A DNA stretch of 64,000 nucleotides from Pseudomonas extremorientalis. GTDB lineage: Bacteria > Pseudomonadota > Gammaproteobacteria > Pseudomonadales > Pseudomonadaceae. The translations under genes and the position numbers were made by a program. Location: assembly GCF_001870465.1 (NCBI RefSeq), contig NZ_MDGK01000044.1, forward strand, positions 1-64,000. Direction: 5' to 3'. Below are positions 11,801 through 19,732 of the stretch, piece by piece. The notes under the pieces were generated by a model. It was not told the DNA's origin. It worked only from the letters and a program-made list of their open reading frames with translations, and searched no databases. Each line of letters starts with the position of its first letter. Positions within the stretch are counted from its first letter, which is position 1.

Positions 11801-14800
11801 GAAGGCCTGGCCGCTGGAGATTTCACCGCCTTGGTTGTTCACGTCATTGAGGCGTTCGAGCACCAGCGGTCCGGCCGCGTTGATCAGGCCTTGTTGGTTA
11901 TTCAACTGACCGTTGTTCAGGTCCAGCGTCAGGCTGGCGTTGCTGAATAACTTGCCGCCCTGCTGATCCAGGCCACCGACACTGGCCTTCAGGGCCTGGG
12001 CGCTGCCGATGCTGCCGGCGCTGTTGGTCAGTAGTCCAGCCTTCAGGTCCAGGGTGTCACCGCTGTTGAGACGACCGCCGGTGTTATCCAACGCGCCAGT
12101 AGTGACGGATACCGCCCCTCTGCCGCTGAGTACACCTTTGCGGTTACCTAGGCTCGCGCTGTGCAGTTGCAGCGTGCTGTCGGTCAGGAGCTGACCGTCT
12201 GCGTTATCTACTCCACCCACCACGTCCAGCGCCAACGCCTGCGCGCTGGAAACCCGGCCCTGACGGTTTATCAGGCTCGCGGCATTGACGCCCAGGCGCC
12301 CTTCACTGCTGAGAACACCACCCTGGGTGTTGTCCAGTTCACCCTTGAATTCAAGTTGCAGGAGCTGTTGAGCGAACAACTTGCCATTGCTGTTATCCAA
12401 GTCCTGGCCACTGAGCATCAAGCGTTGCGCATTGACCTGGCCTTGGTTGCGATTGAGCAGCTTCGCAATCGTGAGGCTCAGACCTTGCCCGGCCAGCACG
12501 CGGCCAGCGTCGCTGTTATCTATGCTTTGCCCGGTAATGCTCAGGTCGGCATTACTCGACAGTTCGCCGCCACGGTTGTCGACACTGCCCACCTGCAGTG
12601 TCAGCTCCTTCTCCGCCCCGACCAGGCCTTTGCGGTTGTCCAGGGCGGTACCACGCAAGTCCAATGCCGTGGTGCTGATGAGCTGGCCGCCGCGGTTATC
12701 GACTTGATCGATAGTGGCGGTCACCAATGCCTTACCCGATACATTCCCACCCTGGTTGTCGAGTCGGACAGAGGACAGCAGCAGTTCGCCGTCAGCGATC
12801 AGAGTACCGCGCTGATTATCCAGCAACTGGCTGGCAGTTACCTCCAGTGCGCCATGACTGTTGAGCAGCCCGTCACTGTTGTCCAAGTGAGCACTGTGCA
12901 CATTCAGCGAGCCTGCGCTGATCACGCCTTTGGCGTTAGCCAACACACCTTCCACTTGCAGTGTCAGCCCTTGATTACTGATCAGTTTGCCACCGCTGCT
13001 GTCCAGGTTGCGGGCTGCCAGGGTGAACGCTTGCTGACTGGATATCTCGCCGCGCTGGTTATTCACATCAGCCAGGTTTTTCAACATCAGCAATGGGCTA
13101 TTGATCAGGCCGCCGATGTTGTTCAACTGGCCGTGATTGAGGTCTAGATCAAGCTGGGTGTTGCTGAACAGCTCACCCCCTTTCTGGTCCAGGCCGGTCA
13201 CCTTGGCCGTAAGCTTTTGGTTGCTGGCGATACTTCCGCTGTTATCCACCTGGTTTGCCGAAAGGTCCAGGCGATCGGCACTGGTGATGCGGCCGTTATT
13301 GTTCAAGGCGCCGGTGGTCAAGGTCAGCGCACCGCGACTGTTGAGTAAACCGTTCAGGCCGTTGTCCAGACTCGCACTGGTGAGACCGAGGCTGGCATCG
13401 GTTTCCATGATGCCGCCCTTGTTGGCGATCGCGCCGCTGGCAGCAATCTGTAGAACACCCTCAGTAGAGATTGCGCCAGCATTGTTGTTAAGTGTGTTGC
13501 TGGTCAGTTGCAGTTTGCCGTCGCTGCTGATCTGGCCATGCTGGTTATCCAGCAGCCCGTCCAGCTCAGTCCCGGGAATGGCTACCAAAGCAATGTTGAG
13601 TGACTGCTGGCCGGCAAACGTGCCTTGGCCATTATCCAGGCGCGCGCCGTTGAAGCGGTTGTCCTTGGCAAACACCAGTCCTTTGGCCTGGTTGATGATA
13701 TGGGCCACGGCCAATTCCAGTGCCGTGCCGGCCACTAGCTTGCCACCGCTGTTATCCAAGCGCTGACCCTTGAAGTCGACGCGACTTTGGCTGGAGATTT
13801 CTCCTGCGCGGTTATCAACGGTGTCGACCGACAGTTTCAGCGCTTTTGTCGCACCTACCAGGCCTCTGTCACGGTTGTCCAAAGACGCCGCGCTCAAACT
13901 CAGTTCACCCTGTGCAACCAACTCACCACCCTGCTGGGCCAGTACGCCGATAGTTGCCTGCAGGTCGCCCTGGCTAGCGATTCGGCCAGCGGCATTTTGT
14001 ACGTTATCGACAGTCAGTTGCAGTGGGCCCACGGCGCTGATCAGGCCGTTCTGGTTGCGTAACCGTTGCCCACCATAAACTAGAGCGGCTTTGCTGCTGA
14101 GCACACCCTGCTGGTTGTCCAGCTCACCGACGCCGAGGTGGAGGTCCTTCTGGGCAAGGATCACACCTGCGCGGTTATCGACGCTCGCGCTGTGCAGGGT
14201 CAGCAAGTCCTGGCCCGTAATTTGCCCTTCGCGGTTATCCAGTTGCCCGGTGTGCAGTTCTAGCGCGCCCTTGGCCAACACTTGCCCCTTGGCCTGGTTG
14301 TCCAGTAATCCATCAATCGCTGCGTTAAGTCGGCCGTTGCTGACAAGTTGCCCCGCTTGGCGGTTATCCACGCTCCCGGCTTGCACATCCAATAACGTGC
14401 CGGCACCCAGGGTACCGCCCTGGTTATCCACGGCCCCCTTGACCTTCAGAACCAAGCTGACATCACCCAGGACTTGCCCTTTGGTGTTGCTCAGGCTGGC
14501 CGCGTTCAGCTGGGTTTGGCCTGCGCTGGTAATTTCGCCCTCGTCGTTAAGCAGGTCGTCCTTGACGGCCAGACTTGCATCCAATGAGCTGCTGACACTA
14601 CCTTCGCGGTTATCCAAGCGTGAGGCTTCAAGCCCGACTCCGGTGGCAGAGATCAACCCCTTGATGTTAAGCAGAGCCTGTTCGACTTTGAGGGTCAGAC
14701 GCTGATCACTAAGCAGGTCGCCGCCGCTGTTGTCCAAGGTGTCGGCAGTCAGCGCGAAAGCGTGTGCACTGGAGATCTCACCCTTGCGGTTGTCGACGTC

Positions 14801-17800
14801 CTTGAGGTTCTTGAGCAGTAGCATTCCGGGCGCATTGATAAAGCCATCAGCGTTGTTCAAACGCCCATGGTTCATGTCCAAGGTCAGCTCACTGTTGCTG
14901 TAAAACTCGCCTCCCCCTCGCTGGTCAAGGCTGGTGACGCTGGCATTGAGTGCCTTGCCACTGGCGATGCGGCCTTCAAAACGGTTGTCTACGGCAGTCG
15001 CTGTGAGGCTGAGGCGATCAGCGCTGGTGACACGGCCTTGATGTTGGTTGAGCAAAACGTCAGTCGTCAGTTGCAGTGCATCATCAGCGACAATATGCCC
15101 TCGGCTATTATCGACACTGCCGCCGTTTACCGTTGCAGTGCCTGCGCTGAGCACCTCGCCCCTCTGGTTGGTGATGGCAGCGTCCACGTCCAGCAGCAAT
15201 GCTCCACCGCTACTGATACGCCCACCGTTGTTACCAAGGCTGGCACTGCGCACTTGCAGCGTTGCGTCGCTGCGCATCACGCCCTGTGTGTTGTTGGCCT
15301 GTTCGGACAGGATCAAGTCAAGGTTGCGTTTGGCAAACAGGCTGCCTTGTGCACTGTTGTCAAGGCTGACAGCCTTCAGGTTGAGATCCTGCTGCCCGGA
15401 AACCAGGCCCTTGAGCTGGTTATTAAGCCTGTCTAGCGTCAATTGCAGCGAGCCGTTGGCCAACACACGACCGGCGTTGCTGTTGTCCAGCTCGTGTCCT
15501 GCCAGCGTCAAGTCAGTCACGCTGGACATCTCACCGCCGCGGTTGTCGACCTTGCCGACAGTCAGATCCATTGCCTTGCCAGCATTGAGTACACCGGCGT
15601 CGCGGTTATCCAATGCGTCACTTTTGACCTGCAAGCGCCCTACCGAGGTGACACTGCCACTTCGGTTATCCACCTCATCCACAAGCAGTTGCACATCGCC
15701 CTTGCTGGTGACACGACCTTTAGCCTGGTTGTCCAAACGGGCCGCATTGAGATTCAGGCCGGCGCCGGCTGCGAACAGCCCCGCCTGGTTCAGCAAGTCG
15801 CCCGCAATCTGCGCCGTCAAAGCGCCATCACTGGTGAGCTTTCCGGCGCTGTTATCAAGGCTGGCCGCATTGACCGTCAATGCTTGCCCCGCGGCCAGCG
15901 TGCCGTTGCTGTTGCTGATGGCGCCCAGGCTCGACAAGGCCAACCGGCTATCACCCTGGATACGGCCTTGGCCGTTGTCCAGGGAGGCCGCGCTCACTGT
16001 CGAGTGCAAGCCAAGCAGTTCACCATTGCGATTAGCCAGCAGGCCGTTGATGTTGAGGGTCAGGTCACCACCAGCACTCAACTTGCCGCCATGGTTGTCC
16101 AGGCTGGCGCTATTCACTTGCAATGCAGCGGCTGAAATCAGGCCTCGCGTGTTGTCCAGTGCCTGGGCAATACGCAAGATCAAGGCTTGCTGGCTGAGTA
16201 GCTTGCCGTCTGCCATATTCAGGGCGGTCGCCGACAGTTCAAATGTGTGTGCGCTGGAAATTTCGCCGCCCTGGTTATCCACGGTACCGAGTTGTTTAAG
16301 CAATAACTGCCCAGGCGCGCTTATCAAGCCATTACGGTTGCTGAGATGGCCGCCTTGCAGGTCGAGGTTTACATCGGTTTGGCCGGAAATACGTCCGCCA
16401 CGGCTGTTGTCCAGCGCGATTACCGAGATCCCCAAATGAGTGCCGCTATTTAGTTGGCCTGCCTGATTGCTCAGCTTGCCAGTTGTAATCTGCATTACGT
16501 CGGCGCTGGACAGCGTTGCGTCATCGTTGGACACACCGGAAGCATTTATGGCGAGGCGACCGTCACTGCTGACAGCGCCCTGAGTGTTGTTCATCTGACC
16601 ACCCAGTACGACGCCCAACTGACGCTTGGCATAGAGGCTGCCGCTCGCGCTGTTATCCATGCTCTGACCGGTAATCTGAACCTGCTGAGCGGCAATACGG
16701 CCCTTGTGCGAATTATCCAGATCAGCCACTTTCAACTGCAGGTCGGTACCCGCACTTAAAAGCCCCGCTTGATTGAGCATGTTCCCGGCAATACGCGCAG
16801 TCAGTGCCCCGTCGCTGGTCAAGTTACCGTGGCGGTTATCAAGGCTGGCACTGTCAAAGGTAATGCTTTGCCCCGCCGCCAATGTGCCAGCCTGGTTGCT
16901 GATTGCACCACCAGCGTGAAGCTCCAGCGCTGAACCGCTCTGGATCAAGCCCTGATCGTTGTTGAGTGCCCCAAGCCCAAGCACGATATTTTTGCCCAAC
17001 AATTTCCCGCTGCGGTTGTCCAGTTCGGCATCGACTTGCACACCGAGACCGTCTACCGCACCGAAACGACCGGACTGGTTGATCAATGATCCTGCTCGCA
17101 CATCCAGGGTCTTGGCTGTCACCAGTCCTTGGGTATTGTCCAGAGCGCGAGCGATGCGCACACTCAGCGCCTGCTCACTGAGCAACTTGCCGGAGCCGTT
17201 GCTGAGTTGATCCGCAACCAGCTCGAACGCCTGGACGCTAGAGATTTCCCCGCCCTGGTTATCAACACTGTTAAGTTGAGTCAGTAACAACTGCCCAGGG
17301 GAATTGATCAAACCGCCCCGGTTGTTCAAATGGCCTCGATTGAGATTCAGGTTCAGATCGCCCTGGCTAAAGAGTTGACCGCCTTTGCTGTTATCCAGGC
17401 TTCCTAGGGCAAACTGTGCCCCCGCATCAGCGCTAAAACTCCCCCCGTGATTGTCAAGCAAGCCAACGACTCGGGTATTCAGCCGGTTACGACTGTGGAC
17501 CCGGCCCTGTTGATCGTTGATCAAGCTGGCCACATCGATATCCAGGCCATTGGCTGTAATCAGCCCTGCCCCGTTGTTCAAGGTTTGGACAATACGCAAG
17601 CCCAGCGCCTGGTCACTCAGCAACTTGCCGCTGCGGTTATCCAGGCTGTTCGCCGCGAGCTCAAAACCATGGGCACTGGAAATTTCACCACTGCGGTTAT
17701 CGACACTATGGAGACGGTTCAACGTCAACTGGCCAGCGGCGTTGATCAAGCCGCCATCGTGATTGTCGAGATGGCCATTGCTCACGTCGAGGTTTACGTC

Positions 17801-19699
17801 GCCGCTGCTATACAGGCGACCACGGTCATGCTGATCAAGGCTAGCAACACGGGCATTGAGCGTCTTGGCGCTGGTGATCGATCCTCCCTGGCTGTTATTG
17901 ACCGCCCCGACCGTCAGCTCAAGAGTTCCACCACTGACGAGGGCGCCTTGTTGTTGGTTGTTGAGCGTTCCGGCATTGACTTTGGCAAGCATGCCGGATT
18001 CGATTCGACCCTGTTGCTGATTGTCCAGCATATTGGCGGTGCTCAGGCCCAAGCTGCCCTGGCTGCTCACGATGCCTGATTGACTGTTATCCAACCGCCC
18101 AGCGTCAATCTGCAGATGTTGACCAGCGGTCAGGCGACCGCCTTGATTGTTCACCGTCGCACCGGCGGTCAGTTGCAACATCTGGCCTGCGGATACGAGG
18201 CCGGCGACGTTATCTAGGTTGTCGACCTGTAAGGTAACCTGGGCAAGGCTTGTGAGTTCGCCCTTGCGATTGACCAACTGCCCGACACGACCGCTCAGCA
18301 CTCGGTCACCAGCCACCAGCCCGGCGTCGGAGTTGAGCAACCTTCCCGCATTTAGATCTACGCTTCCAGCACTGAGCACGCGGCCTTTCTGATCGTTATC
18401 CAATGTTGCGGCGCTGATCGTGAGCTGGTTTTGCGCGCTCAAGGTTCCGCCTCGGTTGTCTAGAGTGCCGTCGGCGTTGACTGAGAGGTCACGACTGGCG
18501 ATGAGCGTCTTACCGTTGTTATCAAGCTGCCCGGCAGTGACTTTGATATCCCCCTGGGCGTTGCGGGTCTGGTCTGCGTTGACGCCAGATTCGATGATGC
18601 CGTTGTTGGTCAACACACCGCCGCTTTGCAACTGAATGCGATCACGCGCGACCAGACTTTTCTGGTTGGTGAGGTCGCCTTGCGTTTGCATGCTCAGGGA
18701 AGTGCCCGCGGAAACTCCGCTGTTGGCCACGACGCTCTGAGCCTTCACGTTGACCGCCCCAGTTGCCGTGGTCGTGCCCATCACCACATTGCCCGCTGCA
18801 TCAATCTGGATATCACCACCGGCGACCATGTCCCCGGATAGTTTCACCCCTACGCCGGCCTCGGTCCCCACCAACCTGACCGCACCCACATACATGCCGC
18901 CCAGCGCCGATGAGTCAATCGCCAGGTCCGGTGCCTTGCTGCCGTCCGCCGCACGCGCCGTGGCGTTCAGCGTGCGCGCATCCACATCATTGCGACCCGC
19001 TACGATGGTGAGCTTTTTCGCCTGGATCTGCGCGTTGAGGGTGGTGGCGCGGGTGATGATTTCGAACTGATCGACGTTGCTGGCGTTCAGGCCAGTGCCT
19101 TCGATGGCGACGTTGCCCTGATCCACTTGGTAGCGGCTGATCTGGCCGTTTTCGATGACCGCCTTGCCCGTGGTGAGTGTGGCTTGAGGGGTGTTGATAA
19201 AGCCGCAACCGTTGCAACTGATGCCATACGGGTTGGCGACAATCACATGGGCCGACTGCCCCGCCACTTCGGTGTAGCCACGCAATTGGCTGGGGCTGCC
19301 GCCATTCACCTCGTTGAGGATGACGCTGGCGGCGCTGCCATTGAAGTTTGGGTTACCCACGATGATGCCACCCAATTGGGTGGATTGGGTCCGGCTGGTC
19401 GCGTTATTGAGAATGACCCCGTTGGCGCCGACGTTGTAGTCGTGGAATTGGTTGTGCGATAGCCCGTTAGCGTTGGGCGCAGCGATGTTGACGATCGGAA
19501 CGCCGTTACCCGCCTGCCCAAGGCTCGTACCCGGTCCGCTCACGGCAATGCCGTCCGCCTGAGCCAGCAGGGGCTGCCAGAACATGGCGTTCGCCAGCAC
19601 CAACGCCAACCCGCGCTTGGGCAAGCCCAGGAAGGTAGAACGGCTTTTCAAGGCAGCAGAAGGTTGGCGCGCAAGAAAGGCGAACTGGCAAACGTCCAT
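2468..19699 (-). CDS. cdiA: Two-partner-secretion CdiA effector, 5743 aa, with C-terminal EndoU RNase domain
   Basis: A cell-surface CDI effector that delivers a toxic tip into neighbouring bacteria. Residues 1-48 form a long signal peptide ending LLAQA. About 50-300 is the TPS secretion domain, with NPNF and NPYGI motifs and a CNGC pair. About 300-3560 is a beta-helical FHA-1 region of roughly 20-residue LDN..G repeats. A second cysteine pair (ICWDC) is near 3585. A non-repetitive receptor-binding-like stretch follows, then a YP-type domain near 4030-4170 (SSDYLLAGLGYNPDESAKRL, YEQRL, DIVWLEQ). FHA-2 repeats (AGRDI, AGNDV) run to about 5000, then a pre-toxin region, a KEKAE repeat (5562-5600) and an EndoU-like domain (about 5610-5743). 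ATG 19699 is 33 bp after tpsB. No VENN motif was seen. The length is large even for this family. Secretion and toxicity are inferred from architecture. Confidence 0.93.
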   Translation of the reverse strand: MDVCQFAFLARQPSAALKSRSTFLGLPKRGLALVLANAMFWQPLLAQADGIAVSGPGTSLGQAGNGVPIVNIAAPNANGLSHNQFHDYNVGANGVILNNATSRTQSTQLGGIIVGNPNFNGSAASVILNEVNGGSPSQLRGYTEVAGQSAHVIVANPYGISCNGCGFINTPQATLTTGKAVIENGQISRYQVDQGNVAIEGTGLNASNVDQFEIITRATTLNAQIQAKKLTIVAGRNDVDARTLNATARAADGSKAPDLAIDSSALGGMYVGAVRLVGTEAGVGVKLSGDMVAGGDIQIDAAGNVVMGTTTATGAVNVKAQSVVANSGVSAGTSLSMQTQGDLTNQKSLVARDRIQLQSGGVLTNNGIIESGVNADQTRNAQGDIKVTAGQLDNNGKTLIASRDLSVNADGTLDNRGGTLSAQNQLTISAATLDNDQKGRVLSAGSVDLNAGRLLNSDAGLVAGDRVLSGRVGQLVNRKGELTSLAQVTLQVDNLDNVAGLVSAGQMLQLTAGATVNNQGGRLTAGQHLQIDAGRLDNSQSGIVSSQGSLGLSTANMLDNQQQGRIESGMLAKVNAGTLNNQQQGALVSGGTLELTVGAVNNSQGGSITSAKTLNARVASLDQHDRGRLYSSGDVNLDVSNGHLDNHDGGLINAAGQLTLNRLHSVDNRSGEISSAHGFELAANSLDNRSGKLLSDQALGLRIVQTLNNGAGLITANGLDIDVASLINDQQGRVHSRNRLNTRVVGLLDNHGGSFSADAGAQFALGSLDNSKGGQLFSQGDLNLNLNRGHLNNRGGLINSPGQLLLTQLNSVDNQGGEISSVQAFELVADQLSNGSGKLLSEQALSVRIARALDNTQGLVTAKTLDVRAGSLINQSGRFGAVDGLGVQVDAELDNRSGKLLGKNIVLGLGALNNDQGLIQSGSALELHAGGAISNQAGTLAAGQSITFDSASLDNRHGNLTSDGALTARIAGNMLNQAGLLSAGTDLQLKVADLDNSHKGRIAAQQVQITGQSMDNSASGSLYAKRQLGVVLGGQMNNTQGAVSSDGRLAINASGVSNDDATLSSADVMQITTGKLSNQAGQLNSGTHLGISVIALDNSRGGRISGQTDVNLDLQGGHLSNRNGLISAPGQLLLKQLGTVDNQGGEISSAHTFELSATALNMADGKLLSQQALILRIAQALDNTRGLISAAALQVNSASLDNHGGKLSAGGDLTLNINGLLANRNGELLGLHSTVSAASLDNGQGRIQGDSRLALSSLGAISNSNGTLAAGQALTVNAASLDNSAGKLTSDGALTAQIAGDLLNQAGLFAAGAGLNLNAARLDNQAKGRVTSKGDVQLLVDEVDNRSGSVTSVGRLQVKSDALDNRDAGVLNAGKAMDLTVGKVDNRGGEMSSVTDLTLAGHELDNSNAGRVLANGSLQLTLDRLNNQLKGLVSGQQDLNLKAVSLDNSAQGSLFAKRNLDLILSEQANNTQGVMRSDATLQVRSASLGNNGGRISSGGALLLDVDAAITNQRGEVLSAGTATVNGGSVDNSRGHIVADDALQLTTDVLLNQHQGRVTSADRLSLTATAVDNRFEGRIASGKALNASVTSLDQRGGGEFYSNSELTLDMNHGRLNNADGFINAPGMLLLKNLKDVDNRKGEISSAHAFALTADTLDNSGGDLLSDQRLTLKVEQALLNIKGLISATGVGLEASRLDNREGSVSSSLDASLAVKDDLLNDEGEITSAGQTQLNAASLSNTKGQVLGDVSLVLKVKGAVDNQGGTLGAGTLLDVQAGSVDNRQAGQLVSNGRLNAAIDGLLDNQAKGQVLAKGALELHTGQLDNREGQITGQDLLTLHSASVDNRAGVILAQKDLHLGVGELDNQQGVLSSKAALVYGGQRLRNQNGLISAVGPLQLTVDNVQNAAGRIASQGDLQATIGVLAQQGGELVAQGELSLSAASLDNRDRGLVGATKALKLSVDTVDNRAGEISSQSRVDFKGQRLDNSGGKLVAGTALELAVAHIINQAKGLVFAKDNRFNGARLDNGQGTFAGQQSLNIALVAIPGTELDGLLDNQHGQISSDGKLQLTSNTLNNNAGAISTEGVLQIAASGAIANKGGIMETDASLGLTSASLDNGLNGLLNSRGALTLTTGALNNNGRITSADRLDLSANQVDNSGSIASNQKLTAKVTGLDQKGGELFSNTQLDLDLNHGQLNNIGGLINSPLLMLKNLADVNNQRGEISSQQAFTLAARNLDSSGGKLISNQGLTLQVEGVLANAKGVISAGSLNVHSAHLDNSDGLLNSHGALEVTASQLLDNQRGTLIADGELLLSSVRLDNQGGNVSGKALVTATIDQVDNRGGQLISTTALDLRGTALDNRKGLVGAEKELTLQVGSVDNRGGELSSNADLSITGQSIDNSDAGRVLAGQGLSLTIAKLLNRNQGQVNAQRLMLSGQDLDNSNGKLFAQQLLQLEFKGELDNTQGGVLSSEGRLGVNAASLINRQGRVSSAQALALDVVGGVDNADGQLLTDSTLQLHSASLGNRKGVLSGRGAVSVTTGALDNTGGRLNSGDTLDLKAGLLTNSAGSIGSAQALKASVGGLDQQGGKLFSNASLTLDLNNGQLNNQQGLINAAGPLVLERLNDVNNQGGEISSGQAFNVVARNLDNSSGRLLSNQGLVLRIDQVLTNLKGLVAGASLSVNAASVYNSSGTLTSRSNLELTSTGLLNNQQQGLINAAQGLTVNTGNLSNQGGTLLGNSALTLNAMALDNSAKGLINSQGRLDLNAQSLDAGDGGEVSAKGDMDLKLSALALRGGKLIGDQSLTVDLANGDLDNRKGLILAKGPLTLKNLRDLQNQGGELSSQGALSMAVRNLDNTAGTFISQQLLTVKAGDVVNRGGLMSGWQGLNLIGSSLDNRGIGTLSSRNGNLDVNLTGGLLNSGAGALASQGRLNVSAALMDNSDKGVVSSGAQQTLTVTGGLNNTQGGLIDSGATLDLSATDLDNSAGSITTQGNLNLLGGNLINNAGSLMGNGHLLLDLRGNLGNVNGKIAGTESLVVKQAIEIDNRGGQLASQGRLALAIGGLNNSQSGTVAAKGPLAIDASAIVQNNADGLIYSQEGDLQIKAFALSNMQGKLQGQNGLRVEVNGDLDNQGGNLISQTGDVRLKAGNFDNRGGVLAALKGDIDAGIVGVLRNGYDLSANQKAGLIQGQALLLNASQLDNQGGYIAAQTGNALLNVSALNNQQGALYAKGLMRVNGGNLDNSAGQIAGDQIALGLTGQLTNHSGLIESANNLTVEANAIDNQGGKLRALGGAGSTQFQIGSVFDNRNGVVETANQDLTLAAASFQNTGGKLLHMGEGTFDISLPNVTGAGGDIVTRGGLTLNADTWTNTSVIQAGRLNVNVNHFTQTETGQLLASTHLDGKGGSWVNNGLIASDGSLKLDLTGSYSGNGRITSQGGLDLHAGQLDLGNSAKITGGGDTLIRVDGQLNNYGRLTSATNLNLSAGGLNNYGTVGAAQNLKVTSATLMNDRGLLFSGNDMTLHGNTITNQYGDIYSLGRLEVAGLDGVSKAASLENVSGSIESSGDMSLKVASLINRRDVFQTQDKAGSGGSLSNICWDCSGGSFVVDFVGTENYQSELLTTSPTSTIQSGGRMDIAASNVLNEYSVIAAGTDMNIFADTLTNKGATTGSGVRTRTWRMSASNGTYWRFKRGVMDPYNNQSGPKSLPVGALSAFALISDTLVSTAGTSLAPAIIQAGGAVNITATKTLINSSETPLTALTSGVARNEDTRVSTGPATVVVQLASQLPPDLAQQQVNPLTLRGFSLPTGTHGLFHLSTQTVDATQAAQANSGPQSWSMSGASLGLAQRQEVQPTLGARSFELTNVAEQSVTSRQLDPTTRQVSNVKASAKTLEVSVGADIGSGDAWTPGQITTGNIARGDGINTQNPFAGSTLPVTKVAGPGDQPDLALTERDTRIQVTNPGDLSRPVLNIPGVTPVLPGVQPVASTPSTQGQDGRPTQVAKVIAQPLDAGAQTTAVASQTVNRVQGFTPTMPVSQPHKYLIETNPVLTDLKQFMSSDYLLAGLGYNPDESAKRLGDGLYEQRLIQQAVQARTGQRFIDGQNTDEKLFKYLMDNAISSKQQLNLAVGVSLTSQQVAALTHDIVWLEQHQVNGEKVLVPVLYLAQADNRLAPSGALIAGNDLNLIAGENLENAGTLRATSNLSAKAGNDLLNSGLVEAGNRLDLLAGNNIINKAGGIIAGRDVTLTAIKGDVINERAVTSTGSGTAVRRDYLDTASRIEAANDLAISAGRDVAITGAVLQSGRDTTVVAGRDVHIDAVEQRDGFNMGSRLRTETVTQNGASVEVGRDLKVTAGRDFTAIASRIDAKRDLSISATEDLSVSSAADEQHSSSKSKKVTQSKDHISQVSSVLIAGGDVSLNAGKDLELTASRISGAGNVALQAHRDVSILSALDEDASFYSKKSKGSFGRSKSEQRESYDSTNVASVVEAGKDLTVNASKKADGGMNIEGGRDVTVIGSQLKAGGDMLLGATGDIAVLSGVEEHGSYSKKTKSGFLGLSKSGKSQLKTTASQVGSDLEAGNDVVVAAGNDIRLRASEINAENDAELRAGLVKDTGDINLVSANDTAYSRNEKYEKKTGSISGGFIAISSAKKAGQEAQSSTSVGSQVVADRDATLQAERDINLVGSGINAGRDVSLNAGRDVNVVAAQNSKSEHEWAKSKQTGIGVSSDANGVTFFAGTDRGAEKNGLEQQTAAASQIKAGENLAIIAKRDINQRGSDLAADNDIDLKAGRNINIDAARERLLVEEQREKERNGLSVAINHNFGSTKDAVNGAGKGEDGVSKGSSTLKAVDSVSHFFAGATPDIKFGNSKQSVTEQTVELTSRSSTLNAGNDVNLSAGNDVTVIGGQLGAGRDINVKGRDVTFDVARGGVADDSQENQSWSGFHGSVSNGFRVGAGGSHGVANEDREAQLSTATELDAGRNINLKATNDLNLIGTQAKAGRDINLSTANDLNIIAAQNNTTRDSTRSSGGGEAGIAVQDGAFGFYASVNLGKGNLEREGVSQQEAYLYAGERLGFESGRDTNVAGAQVRGDSVVGRVGRDLNVSSVADTGKVKGNEFDLSATVTVGFGFSMSGSLGYGQTNGKSNWIEDQTRISGANVVDIRTEKHTQLDGALIASDTGKLKLDTETLGFSDIAGQDKEHGYYLNVGGSYKEGGGASQDPSQVGKGKGDENGWSVNGWQYDKDREQTVRATVGAGDVVVRADEKNGTDSAAGLNRDVTKAYEITRDKESRTDLYVTSSSIDDVLHPIETGKDWAQGAAEWDKRSLANWNVAMTGMNAVINKVEVALGRPMDPGAQAITGKELAESVYQALIFSGKSRSQAMAMMSDPAFQEGVLKQLDEIMHVNDADLKAAKADVQPGLDQYLKSSTELDITTIEGKRTALQKTLTFAGKLNDYVKANPEKAEAVAYVMALSQGPKGVLSLLVGEVVNSTFAGQEFAEKVEEFKANAAIALANYMLGAEKPDEQLKPSKKDDESLIGGGRLILELLSSGPPGRAKKETHITSGGSSVNDHRRGDKAGKTEKEKVEKEKAEKEKAEKEKAEKEKAEKEKAEKENAEKNPASLSPSELKVLASKITVPVDFDGHILRAELKSNGKVVGGHSTATGDVRVKSVEVPPNAQGVYVAKIEMEDPLNPGSYLSKSGNGKSTMFPDSWTSDRIKVEVDMAFKNKQVSGDTWTGTTPSGVKVKGYLSPKTTVYPLM
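2903..3013 (-). repeat. 15-bp tandem repeat encoding a KEKAE linker in CdiA
   Basis: About seven or eight imperfect 15-bp units encode EKEKA-type pentapeptides just before the EndoU domain. The unit is a multiple of three, so gain or loss of copies changes linker length without shifting frame. The neighbouring units are nearly identical in DNA, which points to recent slippage. The peptide should form a highly charged helix that separates pre-toxin from toxin. Confidence 0.85.
11150..17800 (-). repeat. Seven-fold higher-order repeat inside the FHA-1 region of CdiA
   Basis: On top of the roughly 20-residue beta-helix repeat, a unit of about 100 residues recurs. Each copy has an opening G.L.S....L.L....G.L.N..G, then a GEISS-type motif followed by a hydrophobic stretch, a KLLS.Q.L motif and a final N..GLI. 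The GE(I/L)SS motif falls at about 17690, 17245, 16260, 14775, 13045, 11820 and 11195. The spacing is irregular, so variable numbers of short repeats lie between copies. This suggests growth by segmental duplication within the gene. Confidence 0.75.
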
Positions 19700-19732
19700 G
19701 TCATGTCCCGATGCCCAAAGGGCGGTAAAAAA

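Noticed and set aside
11150..17800. Regular repeats that could suggest a CRISPR array
   Set aside because: The repeats are imperfect, in frame and encode beta-helix units of CdiA; there are no conserved spacers or cas genes.
3419..18841. Many open plus-strand frames of 60-370 codons opposite the giant effector gene
   Set aside because: They mirror the repetitive, stop-poor minus-strand coding sequence, have no ribosome binding sites and show repeat-driven low-complexity protein. They are antisense shadows.
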